From NCBI RefSeq assembly GCF_900103915.1, contig NZ_FNIG01000004.1, positions 186,001 through 250,000 of the forward strand: DNA of 64,000 bases. Direction: 5' to 3'. Numbering within the stretch: position 1 is the stretch's first letter; every line of letters begins with the position of its first letter. The notes beneath the pieces were generated by a model, which searched no databases, had not been told where the DNA came from, and saw only the letters and a program-made list of their open reading frames with translations. Both the position numbers and the translations under genes were made by a program. The DNA comes from Tenuibacillus multivorans (GTDB lineage: Bacteria > Bacillota > Bacilli > Bacillales > Alkalibacillaceae). This document shows positions 7,521 through 15,187 of the stretch, piece by piece.

Positions 7521-7609
7521 GGAGTATAAATTTTAGCTCGCCTGACCACTGGCTTTGCTATTGAGCTTACCAGTTGATGAACTGATAGAACCTTTTGGGA
7601 GGGGATTTT

Positions 7610-8077
7610 ATGCACATGCACAAGCTTGAAAAGGTTTGGTTGATTATTGGAGTTATCACATTAATTGCTTTTTTAACAACGGTTGGAATTCAGGCGTTTG
7701 CTTCTGGTCATGCACCTCCAAGTGATTTAACGAAAGTTGATCCTGAAAAAGTCGATGAAACACCTCCATTTAATGAACCTGGCCTTAAAAAAGTAGGGGA
7801 AAATGAATATGAGTTGGTAATGGTGCTTCAGTCATTTGGATTTACACCCAATAAAGTTGAAATTCCACATGGGTCAACAGTAAAATTTATTGTCACGTCA
7901 AAAGATGTTGTTCACGGATTTGAGATTGCTGGAACACGTGTCAATATGATGGTCACACCAGGACACGTGAACTCAATGACTTACACTTTTGAAGAAAAAG
8001 GCGAATATCTCATTCTTTGTAATGAGTATTGCGGTATCGGTCACCACATGATGAGTGCCGAACTGGAGGTGAAGTAA
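7610..8077 (+). CDS. Cytochrome ba3-type oxidase subunit II (CuA protein)
   Basis: Accepts electrons from a cytochrome c or cupredoxin and passes them to subunit I. The ATG at 7610 is chosen because GGGAGGGG is 5-6 bases upstream and the protein then starts MHMHKLEKVW; an open TTG at 7595 is inside that ribosome site. The 155-residue protein has one N-terminal membrane helix (residues 9-30) and a cupredoxin domain. The CuA ligands are visible: His in VVHGFEI, then CNEYCGIGHHMM with both cysteines, the bridging Glu, His and Met. The short one-helix form is typical of the ba3 (B-type) oxidases. Confidence 0.93.
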   Translation: MHMHKLEKVWLIIGVITLIAFLTTVGIQAFASGHAPPSDLTKVDPEKVDETPPFNEPGLKKVGENEYELVMVLQSFGFTPNKVEIPHGSTVKFIVTSKDVVHGFEIAGTRVNMMVTPGHVNSMTYTFEEKGEYLILCNEYCGIGHHMMSAELEVK

Positions 8078-8078
8078 C

Positions 8079-9707
8079 ATGAACCGATTAGATTCAAGAT
8101 TAAGTTTAGCTCATTTCTACGTAGCATTTGCTGCTATAGGTGTTGGTGGTTTGTTTGGATTGTTTCAAACTTTGGTTCGTAGTGAAATGATTACTTTGCC
8201 ATCATCTATTAACTATTATCAAATCTTAACAGCACATGGGGTTTTAATGGCTCTAGTATTTACAACATTTTTTATTTACGGATTCCTCTATTCAAGTATC
8301 GTACGAACAACAGGGCCTTTCACGAGTGGTAGAAGGAAGGTAGCTTGGATCGGTTTTATATCTATGGCTATCGGGACAGCTACAGCCGTCATAATGATTT
8401 TACTTAATAAAGCAACTGTACTGTATACGTTTTATGCACCACTGGAGGCGCACCCATTATTCTATATCGCTTTAGCATTACTCGTCGTTGGTACTTATTT
8501 CGGGGCATTTGCGATATTCGGTCAGTATCGCCAATGGCGCAAAGAACATCAGGGAGAAAAAACGCCATTATTAGCCTTTATGGCAGTCGCGACCTTAGTA
8601 TTATGGTTGATCGCAACAATTGGGGTTGTCTTAACCGTCGTTCTACAATTTATCCCGTGGTCATTGGGAATATCTGAAACGATTAATATTACCTTGAGTC
8701 GAACACTTTTTTGGTATTTCGGTCACCCACTTGTATATTTCTGGCTACTACCAGCATATATGGCCTGGTACGTCATCGTTCCAAAAATTATCGGTGGTAA
8801 AATCTTTAGTGACTCATTAGTAAGATTAGCCTTTTTACTTTTTATCTTATTCTCTATCCCAGTTGGTTTTCACCATCAGCTTTTAGAACCAGGAATTAGT
8901 GAAGGATGGAAATTTGTTCAGGTTGTTTTAACATTTGCCGTTATAATTCCTTCATTAATGACAGCATTTTCGCTATTTGCAACCTTCGAAATGCGTGGAA
9001 GACGACTTGGTGGAAAGAGACTATTTGGTTGGTTTAAAAAATTACCATGGAAAGATGTTCGATTCTTTGCTCCATTTATGGGGATGCTCATTTTCATCCC
9101 GGCTGGCGCAGGTGGAATTATTAACGCTAGTAACCAATTAAATCAAATCATTCATAATACCATTTGGGTTACGGGCCACTTTCATTTAACCGTTGGCGCA
9201 ACAGTAGCTCTTACATTCTTCGGTATTAGTTACTGGCTAATTCCACATCTCAAGGGTCGTAAATTGACTAAAAAAATGAATGGAATTGCATTGTATCAAA
9301 CGGTTATCTGGATTGTAGGTATGTTTGTCATGTCAGGTGCTATGCATTACTCCGGACTACTTGGTAACCCAAGAAGAACTCAGGTTACAAACTACGGGGA
9401 TCATGCGGTAGCATCAGCGTGGGGACCTTATGAAACAGCGATGGCAATTGGTGGATCATTACTCTTTATTTCATTAGTTCTATATCTCATCTTGATGATT
9501 AATCTAGCATTCTTTGCACCAAAAGGTCAGGAAGAATTCCCAGTTGGTGTAGAAGCTGATCAATCGCTGAAACATCCAGCTATTTTAGAAAATTGGAAGG
9601 TGTGGGTAGGTATTGCATTTGCCTTGATTCTATTTGCTTACACGATACCAGTCATTGATATAATTCAGAACGCACCACCTGGATCAAAAGGGTTTAAGTT
9701 CTGGTAA
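8079..9707 (+). CDS. Cytochrome ba3-type oxidase subunit I
   Basis: The catalytic subunit of a proton-pumping terminal oxidase that reduces oxygen to water. A 542-residue polytopic membrane protein starting one base after subunit II ends. Visible ligands include the low-spin haem His in TAHGVLMALVF (about residue 52), the CuB site GHPLVYFWLLPAY with the HPxVY motif (about 212-224), the HHQLLEPG loop (CuB histidines) and HFHLTVGATVAL (haem histidines, about 367). The lack of the K/D-channel residues of A-type enzymes and the neighbouring one-helix subunits place it in the B (ba3) family, usually of high oxygen affinity. The two CRP/FNR sites upstream fit such a role. Confidence 0.93.
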   Translation: MNRLDSRLSLAHFYVAFAAIGVGGLFGLFQTLVRSEMITLPSSINYYQILTAHGVLMALVFTTFFIYGFLYSSIVRTTGPFTSGRRKVAWIGFISMAIGTATAVIMILLNKATVLYTFYAPLEAHPLFYIALALLVVGTYFGAFAIFGQYRQWRKEHQGEKTPLLAFMAVATLVLWLIATIGVVLTVVLQFIPWSLGISETINITLSRTLFWYFGHPLVYFWLLPAYMAWYVIVPKIIGGKIFSDSLVRLAFLLFILFSIPVGFHHQLLEPGISEGWKFVQVVLTFAVIIPSLMTAFSLFATFEMRGRRLGGKRLFGWFKKLPWKDVRFFAPFMGMLIFIPAGAGGIINASNQLNQIIHNTIWVTGHFHLTVGATVALTFFGISYWLIPHLKGRKLTKKMNGIALYQTVIWIVGMFVMSGAMHYSGLLGNPRRTQVTNYGDHAVASAWGPYETAMAIGGSLLFISLVLYLILMINLAFFAPKGQEEFPVGVEADQSLKHPAILENWKVWVGIAFALILFAYTIPVIDIIQNAPPGSKGFKFW

Positions 9708-9739
9708 GACGTAACGCATAAAATGAGGAGGTATTGACA

Positions 9740-10102
9740 ATGAAAAGGCTATTAATCTTTCTGCTTACTGTTTTATTATTAATGCTTGTGGCTTGTGGCG
9801 GAGACGATGGTTCAAGTGATAATGTGAATACAACTGGTGAAACTGGAAATAAAGTAACGGTAGAGGCATCTAATTTCGAATTTGATCATGAAGAGTACGA
9901 AGCAAATGCAGGGGAAGTTACAGTAGAATTAGTAAATAAAGAAGGTATGCATGGTATTACAATTGATGGTGTAGATGGTTTTGAGATTCAAAACGATGGT
10001 AGTACGCCCGTTACATTAGACCCCGGTGAATATACGATTCGATGCAGTGTTATTTGTGGGCCAGGGCATGCTGATATGATATCAACGTTAGTTGTGAAGT
10101 AA
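9740..10102 (+). CDS. Cupredoxin-domain lipoprotein with a CuA-like ligand set
   Basis: The ATG at 9740 follows GAGGAGG. The 120-residue protein has a signal peptide with lipobox LMLVAC (Cys at about 19), a short Gly/Asp/Asn linker, and one cupredoxin domain. Potential copper ligands are His in GMHGITIDG and the cluster CSVICGPGHADM. This is the subunit II pattern C-x3-C-x3-H-x2-M, with the usual central Glu replaced by Val. It is anchored outside the membrane and encoded directly after oxidase subunit I. It could deliver electrons or copper to the oxidase, or act as an accessory CuA domain; which one cannot be decided from sequence. Confidence 0.85.
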   Translation: MKRLLIFLLTVLLLMLVACGGDDGSSDNVNTTGETGNKVTVEASNFEFDHEEYEANAGEVTVELVNKEGMHGITIDGVDGFEIQNDGSTPVTLDPGEYTIRCSVICGPGHADMISTLVVK

Positions 10103-10110
10103 ACTAAAGA

Positions 10111-10146
10111 GAGCCCCTCGTTTTGATTACGGGGGTTGCTTTCTTT
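10111..10146 (+). terminator. Terminator after the oxidase operon
   Basis: GAGCCCCTCG / CGGGGGTTGCTTTC with T-rich tail, about nine bases after the cupredoxin stop. Confidence 0.75.
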
Positions 10147-10178
10147 GTATAAATAGTAAAAGGGTTAGGAGGGCTCTA

Positions 10179-10640
10179 ATGAGACGACATGAAGCATTAA
10201 ATCCATTATCGCATCATCACCATCATACCCTTATGATGGCTAAAGATATGAAACGAGTTGGTGCAGATCAAAGTACCAAAACTTACAAGCAATTAATTCG
10301 AGAGATGATTGATTTCTGGGAAAACGATGGTGAATTTCATTTTAGAGATGAAGAAGAAGTATTAGTTCCGTTATACCTTGAACATTTAGATGAAATCGAG
10401 ACAGAATTAGTTAAGGAAATGCTATATCAGCATGCTCAAATCAGAAGCTTAATCCATGAACTAAGGGAAAAAAATTTAACATCTTCCTATGAGAAAATGA
10501 GACGGTTAGGTGAACTGCTATATGAACATGTACGTTTAGAAGAACGACAACTATTCCCGATAATGGAAAAAGTAATCCCGGAAAAATATTTATATCAAGC
10601 TAATGGACGTTTTCATCGCGATTCATATAGTGGTTTTTAA
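10179..10640 (+). CDS. Hemerythrin HHE domain protein
   Basis: A 153-residue four-helix-bundle protein beginning MRRHEALNPLSHHHHHTLM. Conserved iron-ligand positions can be followed: HHHHHTLMMAKDM (helix 1), EFHFRDEEEVLVPLY (helix 2, H-x3-E), LYQHAQIRSLIHEL (helix 3) and LYEHVRLEERQLFP (helix 4, H-x4-E). This is the di-iron hemerythrin pattern, used for oxygen, NO or iron handling in the cytoplasm. ATG 10179 follows TTAGGAGGG. A terminator separates it from the oxidase genes, but the shared theme of oxygen suggests a functional link. No signal peptide. Confidence 0.9.
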   Translation: MRRHEALNPLSHHHHHTLMMAKDMKRVGADQSTKTYKQLIREMIDFWENDGEFHFRDEEEVLVPLYLEHLDEIETELVKEMLYQHAQIRSLIHELREKNLTSSYEKMRRLGELLYEHVRLEERQLFPIMEKVIPEKYLYQANGRFHRDSYSGF

Positions 10641-10679
10641 AGACATTTCGTTTCCTAATAAAACGAAGCTCAATCGCAT

Positions 10680-10928
10680 CTAGTGTAAAATATACGTGAT
10701 AATCAAGCTAACAATGGAACCTAAACAGAAGAGTACCCCATAGCCGATGAAAAACAGGTCATGCTTGAAGTCAAAAAAGAAACCGAGAAGGAATGCAGTC
10801 ATACTGGCTATCAAAATCGCTCCAAAAATATAAACGTTATAATCCCGCCTCACATTTAGGCCATGTTGAATAAAATTTATCAATGCTGAAACTACCGCAA
10901 AGCCCAATATAATGACCAGATAAATCAT
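10680..10928 (-). CDS. Three-helix membrane protein, function unknown
   Basis: An 82-residue protein with three hydrophobic segments (about residues 2-17, 32-52 and 57-80) joined by a basic loop, NVRRDYN, near residue 30. ATG 10928 follows GGGGAGAATAACC. It has no motif that I recognise. It lies alone between the hemerythrin gene and a divergent CorC-type gene. Confidence 0.6.
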   Translation of the reverse strand: MIYLVIILGFAVVSALINFIQHGLNVRRDYNVYIFGAILIASMTAFLLGFFFDFKHDLFFIGYGVLFCLGSIVSLIITYILH

Positions 10929-11049
10929 GGTTATTCTCCCCTACAAAAGATTCATTATGTTAAAAAAATTATACCATAAACCCTTTATGATAAGGCGCAT
11001 GATTACAGGGTATGATAAAGGTGAGTTTTTACGGGGCGGGTGAAAATAG

Positions 11050-12351
11050 ATGTCTAGCATGACGCTTTTATATGTGTTTCTAATCATTTTATTAATTGCC
11101 TTAACTGCATTTTTTGTCATGTCTGAATTCGCCATTGTTAAAATTAGAAGCAGTAAAATTGAGCATCTAGTTGAACGTGGAGATAAACGTGCGATTGCGA
11201 CGAAAAAGATTATAGGTGAGTTAGATGCTTATTTATCTGCATGTCAACTAGGGATTACCATAACGGCACTAGGACTAGGCTGGATAGGAGAGCCAACGGT
11301 TGAACGGTTATTAGGACCTGTGTTTGATTATATTCCACTTCCTGCTTCGGTTTCACATTTATTGTCTTTTGTATTAGCTTTTTCAATTATCACGTTTTTA
11401 CATGTAGTCATTGGAGAGCTTGCTCCAAAAACATTAGCCATCCAAAAGACTGAGTCTATTGCTCTCCTTACAGCAAGACCTTTAATCTGGTTTTACAAAA
11501 TAATGTTTCCGTTTATATGGGTATTGAACGGGTCAGCTCGATTATTAACTCGAGTATTTGGCGTTAGTCCAGCATCTGAGCATGAAATTGCGCACTCTGA
11601 AGAGGAGTTACGGATTATCCTATCCGAAAGCTATCAAAGTGGCGAGATTAATCAATCAGAGTATAAGTATGTGAATCGAATTTTTGAGTTCGATAATCGA
11701 TTAGCTAAAGAGATCATGGTTCCAAGGATGAAAATTGAAGCATTCGAAGTTGATGCAACACTCCAGCAATTTCTAGAAGAGGTTCAAGAGTCGACCTTTA
11801 CCCGTTATCCTGTTATACAAGGTGACCATGACCATATAATTGGGATGATCAATGTTAAACAGGTACTCACGTCCATTTTAAACGTAAAGGATTTTAATCA
11901 GGAGATCATTAAACCATACGTTCGTCCAATTATTCGGGTAATTGAAACCGTACCCATCGAACGACTACTGAAAAAGATGCAAAAGGAACATATTCATATG
12001 GCTTTGTTAGTAGACGAGTATGGTGGGACATCTGGGATTGTGACGGTTGAAGATATTTTAGAAGAGATTGTTGGCGAAATCCAGGATGAGTTTGATGAAG
12101 AAGAGGAGAATCGGTTTCAAGAATTGGAACGTAATGTTTACTTAGTCGATGGACGTGTATTGATTACTGAGATTAATGATTGGTTTGATTTAGATATTGA
12201 TCCAAATGATGTTGATACGCTTGGCGGCTGGTTGCTAACACAGAAGTATGACCTTAAAAAGGAGGACAGTATTCAATATCAGAACGTTACGTTTCATGTA
12301 AAAGAAATGGACGGTTTTACGGTGAGTAAGGTTGAGGTTGTGAATAAATGA
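11050..12351 (+). CDS. CNNM/CorC-type transporter (DUF21 - CBS pair - CorC_HlyC domain), hemolysin-family annotation
   Basis: A 433-residue protein of the family often labelled hemolysin or HlyC/CorC, linked to magnesium export (CNNM, MpfA, YhdP). Residues 1-185 form the DUF21 membrane domain with the small-residue motif ACQLGITITALGLGW near residue 60 and GELAPKTLAI near 120. Residues 215-335 carry two CBS repeats (IMVPRMKIEAF and VDEYGGTSGIVTVEDILEE), which bind adenine nucleotides. Residues 350-430 are the CorC_HlyC domain (VYLVDGRVLITEINDWF). Monocistronic. The hemolysin label is historical and no haemolytic activity is implied. Confidence 0.9.
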   Translation: MSSMTLLYVFLIILLIALTAFFVMSEFAIVKIRSSKIEHLVERGDKRAIATKKIIGELDAYLSACQLGITITALGLGWIGEPTVERLLGPVFDYIPLPASVSHLLSFVLAFSIITFLHVVIGELAPKTLAIQKTESIALLTARPLIWFYKIMFPFIWVLNGSARLLTRVFGVSPASEHEIAHSEEELRIILSESYQSGEINQSEYKYVNRIFEFDNRLAKEIMVPRMKIEAFEVDATLQQFLEEVQESTFTRYPVIQGDHDHIIGMINVKQVLTSILNVKDFNQEIIKPYVRPIIRVIETVPIERLLKKMQKEHIHMALLVDEYGGTSGIVTVEDILEEIVGEIQDEFDEEEENRFQELERNVYLVDGRVLITEINDWFDLDIDPNDVDTLGGWLLTQKYDLKKEDSIQYQNVTFHVKEMDGFTVSKVEVVNK

Positions 12352-12402
12352 TGGGCTAATGTTGTGTCTAGGCAGGTAAGGGCTTGTCAATCTAAAAAAG
12401 TC

Positions 12403-12432
12403 CATTTGGCTGCAATCATGACAGCCAAATGA
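12403..12432 (-). terminator. Terminator between convergent genes
   Basis: CATTTGGCTG / CAGCCAAATG, ten perfect base pairs with a nine-base loop. On the minus strand it is followed by a run of T, so it mainly ends the gene at 12436-12834. Confidence 0.75.
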
Positions 12433-12435
12433 ATG

Positions 12436-12834
12436 TTACCATCTTAGGTCCATTTTTAAATGGCAGCAGTCAGTACCCTCTACTTGAGAACTCATTTTCA
12501 TCGTAATGCCGTCAGGGTTATAGTCAACGTCAACTCGACTACTTATATCCGTTGACTCCAGTAATTTTTTTACTTCGTCAAGCTCATTTTTCTGAGCGGC
12601 CATCATGACATCATGGGCTAGTTTTTCATCTTGAGAAAGGTTGTATAACATTCCACTTGCTTCATTTAACAATCCACGAAATGATTCAGCTGACTTTTTA
12701 AACAAACTTGGATCCACTTCCGGGTAGTCTTGACGAGGTGTATATTGCTGATTATACATGTGATATATATCGTACCAAGGATAATAGTAATACGGAATCG
12801 TATAAGAATTAAGCTCGTAATTTGAATTGTGCAT
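12436..12834 (-). CDS. Hypothetical protein with tyrosine-rich N-terminus (spore-coat-like, YuzC-like)
   Basis: A 132-residue soluble protein. The first 30 residues are rich in tyrosine (IPYYYYPWYDIYHMYNQQY), as in several Bacillus spore-associated proteins. The middle is helical (SAESFRGLLNEASGMLYNLSQ) and the C-terminus is a beta-like segment ending DCCHLKMDLRW. The layout reminds me of YuzC of B. subtilis, an inner-coat protein, but I cannot confirm this from the sequence alone. AAAGGGGAATG precedes the ATG at 12834. It is downstream of the catalase gene's terminator on the same strand. Confidence 0.6.
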   Translation of the reverse strand: MHNSNYELNSYTIPYYYYPWYDIYHMYNQQYTPRQDYPEVDPSLFKKSAESFRGLLNEASGMLYNLSQDEKLAHDVMMAAQKNELDEVKKLLESTDISSRVDVDYNPDGITMKMSSQVEGTDCCHLKMDLRW

Positions 12835-12914
12835 CTAGTCATTCCCCTTTGAATAAAATTTATATATTTATGTATATGCCTTATTATGGTAAGCATGTGA
12901 TTTAGAATATAAAA

Positions 12915-12940
12915 AACCAGTCGTGCACTCACGACTGGTT
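12915..12940 (-). terminator. Bidirectional rho-independent terminator
   Basis: AACCAGTCGTG / CACGACTGGTT, an 11-bp perfect stem with a four-base loop, flanked by A and T runs on both sides. It ends the catalase transcript. Confidence 0.85.
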
Positions 12941-12956
12941 TTTAAAATATATTTTA

Positions 12957-14423
12957 TTAAGCTTTAACCTCTTGTGGTACTTCTAATCCGAGGCCTTTAG
13001 CTAAGCGCTCACCAAAATCAGGGTCAGCCTTGTAGAAATGTCCGATTTGACGAAGTTTGATTTCATCTTTCGTAACAGGTTTCATATGATCAACAAGGTT
13101 TTCTACTAAACGTGTTTTTTCATCATCGCTCATTAGACGATATAGATCACCGGCTTGTGTGAAATGATCGCCAGAGTCGTAAGCTACGCTATCTGCTTCG
13201 CCTTCAACCTCAAATGGATTCATTTTTGTAGCATTATCTTCTTTCGGCGCATCACTATAGCTGTTTGGCTCATAGTTAATATTGCTTCCTGCGTGACCAT
13301 TTTGCATATAACCACCACGTTGATAGTTATTAACTTCAGCGACTGGACGGTTTACAGGAAGTTGTTCATGGTTAACACCTAAGCGATAGCGTTGTGTATC
13401 AGAATAAGAGAACAAGCGACCTTGTAACATTTTATCTGGTGATGCTTCAATACCAGGAACTAAATGTGCAGGTGATAATGCGGCTTGTTCTACCTCAGCG
13501 AAATAGTTTTCAGGGTTACGGTTAAGTACCATTTTACCTACTTCGATTCTTGGGTAATCTTTCTGGCTAACTGTTTTTGTTACATCAAACAAGTCCCATT
13601 TGTAAGTTTTGTAATCTTCATATGGAATGATTTGTACATACAATGTCCAAGATGGATAGTCACCTTTGTCTATGGCATTGTATAAGTCTTCGGTATGATA
13701 GTCAGGGTTTGTACCTGCTAGTTCATCAGCTACGTTCACATCCATACCTTTGACACCTTGGTCACTGACGAAGTGGTATTTAACCCAGAAAGCTTCCCCT
13801 TCTTCATTCACCCATTTATAAGTATGGCTACCATAACCGTTCATATGACGGTATGTTGCTGGAATACCACGATCACCATGTAAATAAGTCACTTGGTGTA
13901 GTGATTCTGGAGAATGTGACCAGAAATCCCAAACCATATCCTTATCTTTTAGGTTAGTTTGTGGGTTTCGTTTTTGTGTATGGATGAAGTCAGGGAATTT
14001 GATTGCATCACGAATGAAGAAGATTGGTGTGTTATTCCCTACTAAATCATAGTTACCTTCTTCAGTATAGAATTTAACTGCGAAACCACGTGGGTCACGT
14101 ACTGTATCTGCTGAACCTAGCTCACCAGCAACGGTTGAGAAGCGGATGAACATTGGTGTACGTTTACCTTTTTCATTTAAGAAATCAGCTTTAGTATACT
14201 TAGAGATTTCATCGTTAGTAACCTCAAAGTAACCGAAAGCACCGGCACCTTTTGCGTGAACCACACGTTCTGGAATACGTTCACGATCAAAGTGTGCAAG
14301 TTTTTCTAATAAATGTACGTCTTGAATTAATGCAGGTCCACGACTACCTGCAGTAATAGAGTTCTGGTTATCACCGACTGGCGAACCACTTGAAGTCGTT
14401 AAGCGTTTTTTCTTATCTACCAT
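12957..14423 (-). CDS. Catalase (monofunctional haem catalase)
   Basis: Decomposes hydrogen peroxide in the cytoplasm. The 488-residue length and the absence of the C-terminal flavodoxin-like domain place it with small-subunit catalases such as KatA of B. subtilis. Visible active-site parts are [16 protein letters not shown] (distal His at about 57), [25 protein letters not shown] cut here as [17 protein letters not shown], and the proximal haem-ligand motif [14 protein letters not shown] (Tyr at about 340). ATG 14423 follows AGGAGGAATG. A PerR-like box lies over the promoter (14489-14503), suggesting induction by peroxide. Confidence 0.95.
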   Translation of the reverse strand: MVDKKKRLTTSSGSPVGDNQNSITAGSRGPALIQDVHLLEKLAHFDRERIPERVVHAKGAGAFGYFEVTNDEISKYTKADFLNEKGKRTPMFIRFSTVAGELGSADTVRDPRGFAVKFYTEEGNYDLVGNNTPIFFIRDAIKFPDFIHTQKRNPQTNLKDKDMVWDFWSHSPESLHQVTYLHGDRGIPATYRHMNGYGSHTYKWVNEEGEAFWVKYHFVSDQGVKGMDVNVADELAGTNPDYHTEDLYNAIDKGDYPSWTLYVQIIPYEDYKTYKWDLFDVTKTVSQKDYPRIEVGKMVLNRNPENYFAEVEQAALSPAHLVPGIEASPDKMLQGRLFSYSDTQRYRLGVNHEQLPVNRPVAEVNNYQRGGYMQNGHAGSNINYEPNSYSDAPKEDNATKMNPFEVEGEADSVAYDSGDHFTQAGDLYRLMSDDEKTRLVENLVDHMKPVTKDEIKLRQIGHFYKADPDFGERLAKGLGLEVPQEVKA

Positions 14424-14488
14424 GAATCATTCCTCCTAATAAAAATGATTTCATATAATATCTTAACTTATTAATAATAAGTTGTAAA

Positions 14489-14503
14489 TTAAAATGATTA
14501 TAA
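14489..14503. promoter_or_regulatory. PerR-like box and catalase promoter
   Basis: TTAAAATGATTATAA matches the PerR consensus TTATAATNATTATAA at all but one defined position. On the minus strand a -35 TTTACA overlaps its edge (about 14486-14491). A TAAGAT -10 follows after 17 bases, about 40 bases before the catalase ATG. A PerR dimer here would cover the -35. Confidence 0.65.
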
Positions 14504-14634
14504 TCAAATGAGCTTATGTGAAATGAGAGTTTTGTAGGATAAACACTGTTAAAAAGGATTTCAACACTGTATTTATCTTATAATGAATACTTTCATTTGG
14601 CTAGTTTTTTGACGAATTAATTGAAATTATTAGG

Positions 14635-15012
14635 CTATGCTTTGGAAGCAATGGCTTCAATTTCAACTTTTACATCTTTAGGTAGTTTGCTAACTTCAAA
14701 AGCTGCACGTGCTGGGTAGGGCTCTTTTAAAAAATTGGCATAGATTTCGTTTACTGTAGCAAAATCATCCATTGATTTTAAGTAGATCGTAGTCTTAACC
14801 AGGTTTTGATAGTCTAACCCGGCTTCGTTCAAAATCGCTCCTACGTTTTTCATCACTTGTTCAGCTTGTTTAGACACATCCTCACTAACAATATCCATAG
14901 ATTTAGGGTCAAGTGGGATTTGCCCAGAAATAAAAATTAAGTCACCTACTTCAACGGCCTGTGAATATGGCCCAATTGCGGAAGGGGCTTGTTCAGTCGA
15001 ATAAACCTTCAT
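14635..15012 (-). CDS. ridA: RidA family reactive enamine/imine deaminase
   Basis: Hydrolyses reactive 2-aminoacrylate and related imines made by PLP enzymes. The ATG at 15012 (MKVYSTEQAPSAIGPYSQ) is chosen because AAAGGAG is eight bases upstream; an in-frame ATG at 15030 overlaps that ribosome site. The 125-residue length is standard. The family signature GDLIFISGQIPLDP and the substrate-binding arginine motif EPYPARAAFEVSKLPKDVKVEIEAIA are intact. Monocistronic, located between catalase and a divergent acyl-CoA synthetase. Confidence 0.95.
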   Translation of the reverse strand: MKVYSTEQAPSAIGPYSQAVEVGDLIFISGQIPLDPKSMDIVSEDVSKQAEQVMKNVGAILNEAGLDYQNLVKTTIYLKSMDDFATVNEIYANFLKEPYPARAAFEVSKLPKDVKVEIEAIASKA

Positions 15013-15187
15013 GGCCGAAACTCCTTTCATTTTTCTTTCATTTTAACATAGATATGGAAAGTTAGAGTAATAATCTGCCAATTTTGCCCTTTCTTATTAT
15101 CATATTTTTAATAATTCTGAATAATTGTTATACTATTAATGATAGTTTGAGTTATTACTCAATTAATAATTGACCGGAGGGGATCGA

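Noticed and set aside
11050-12351. Haemolysin
   Set aside because: The historical family name is misleading; the DUF21-CBS-CorC architecture indicates a cation transporter.
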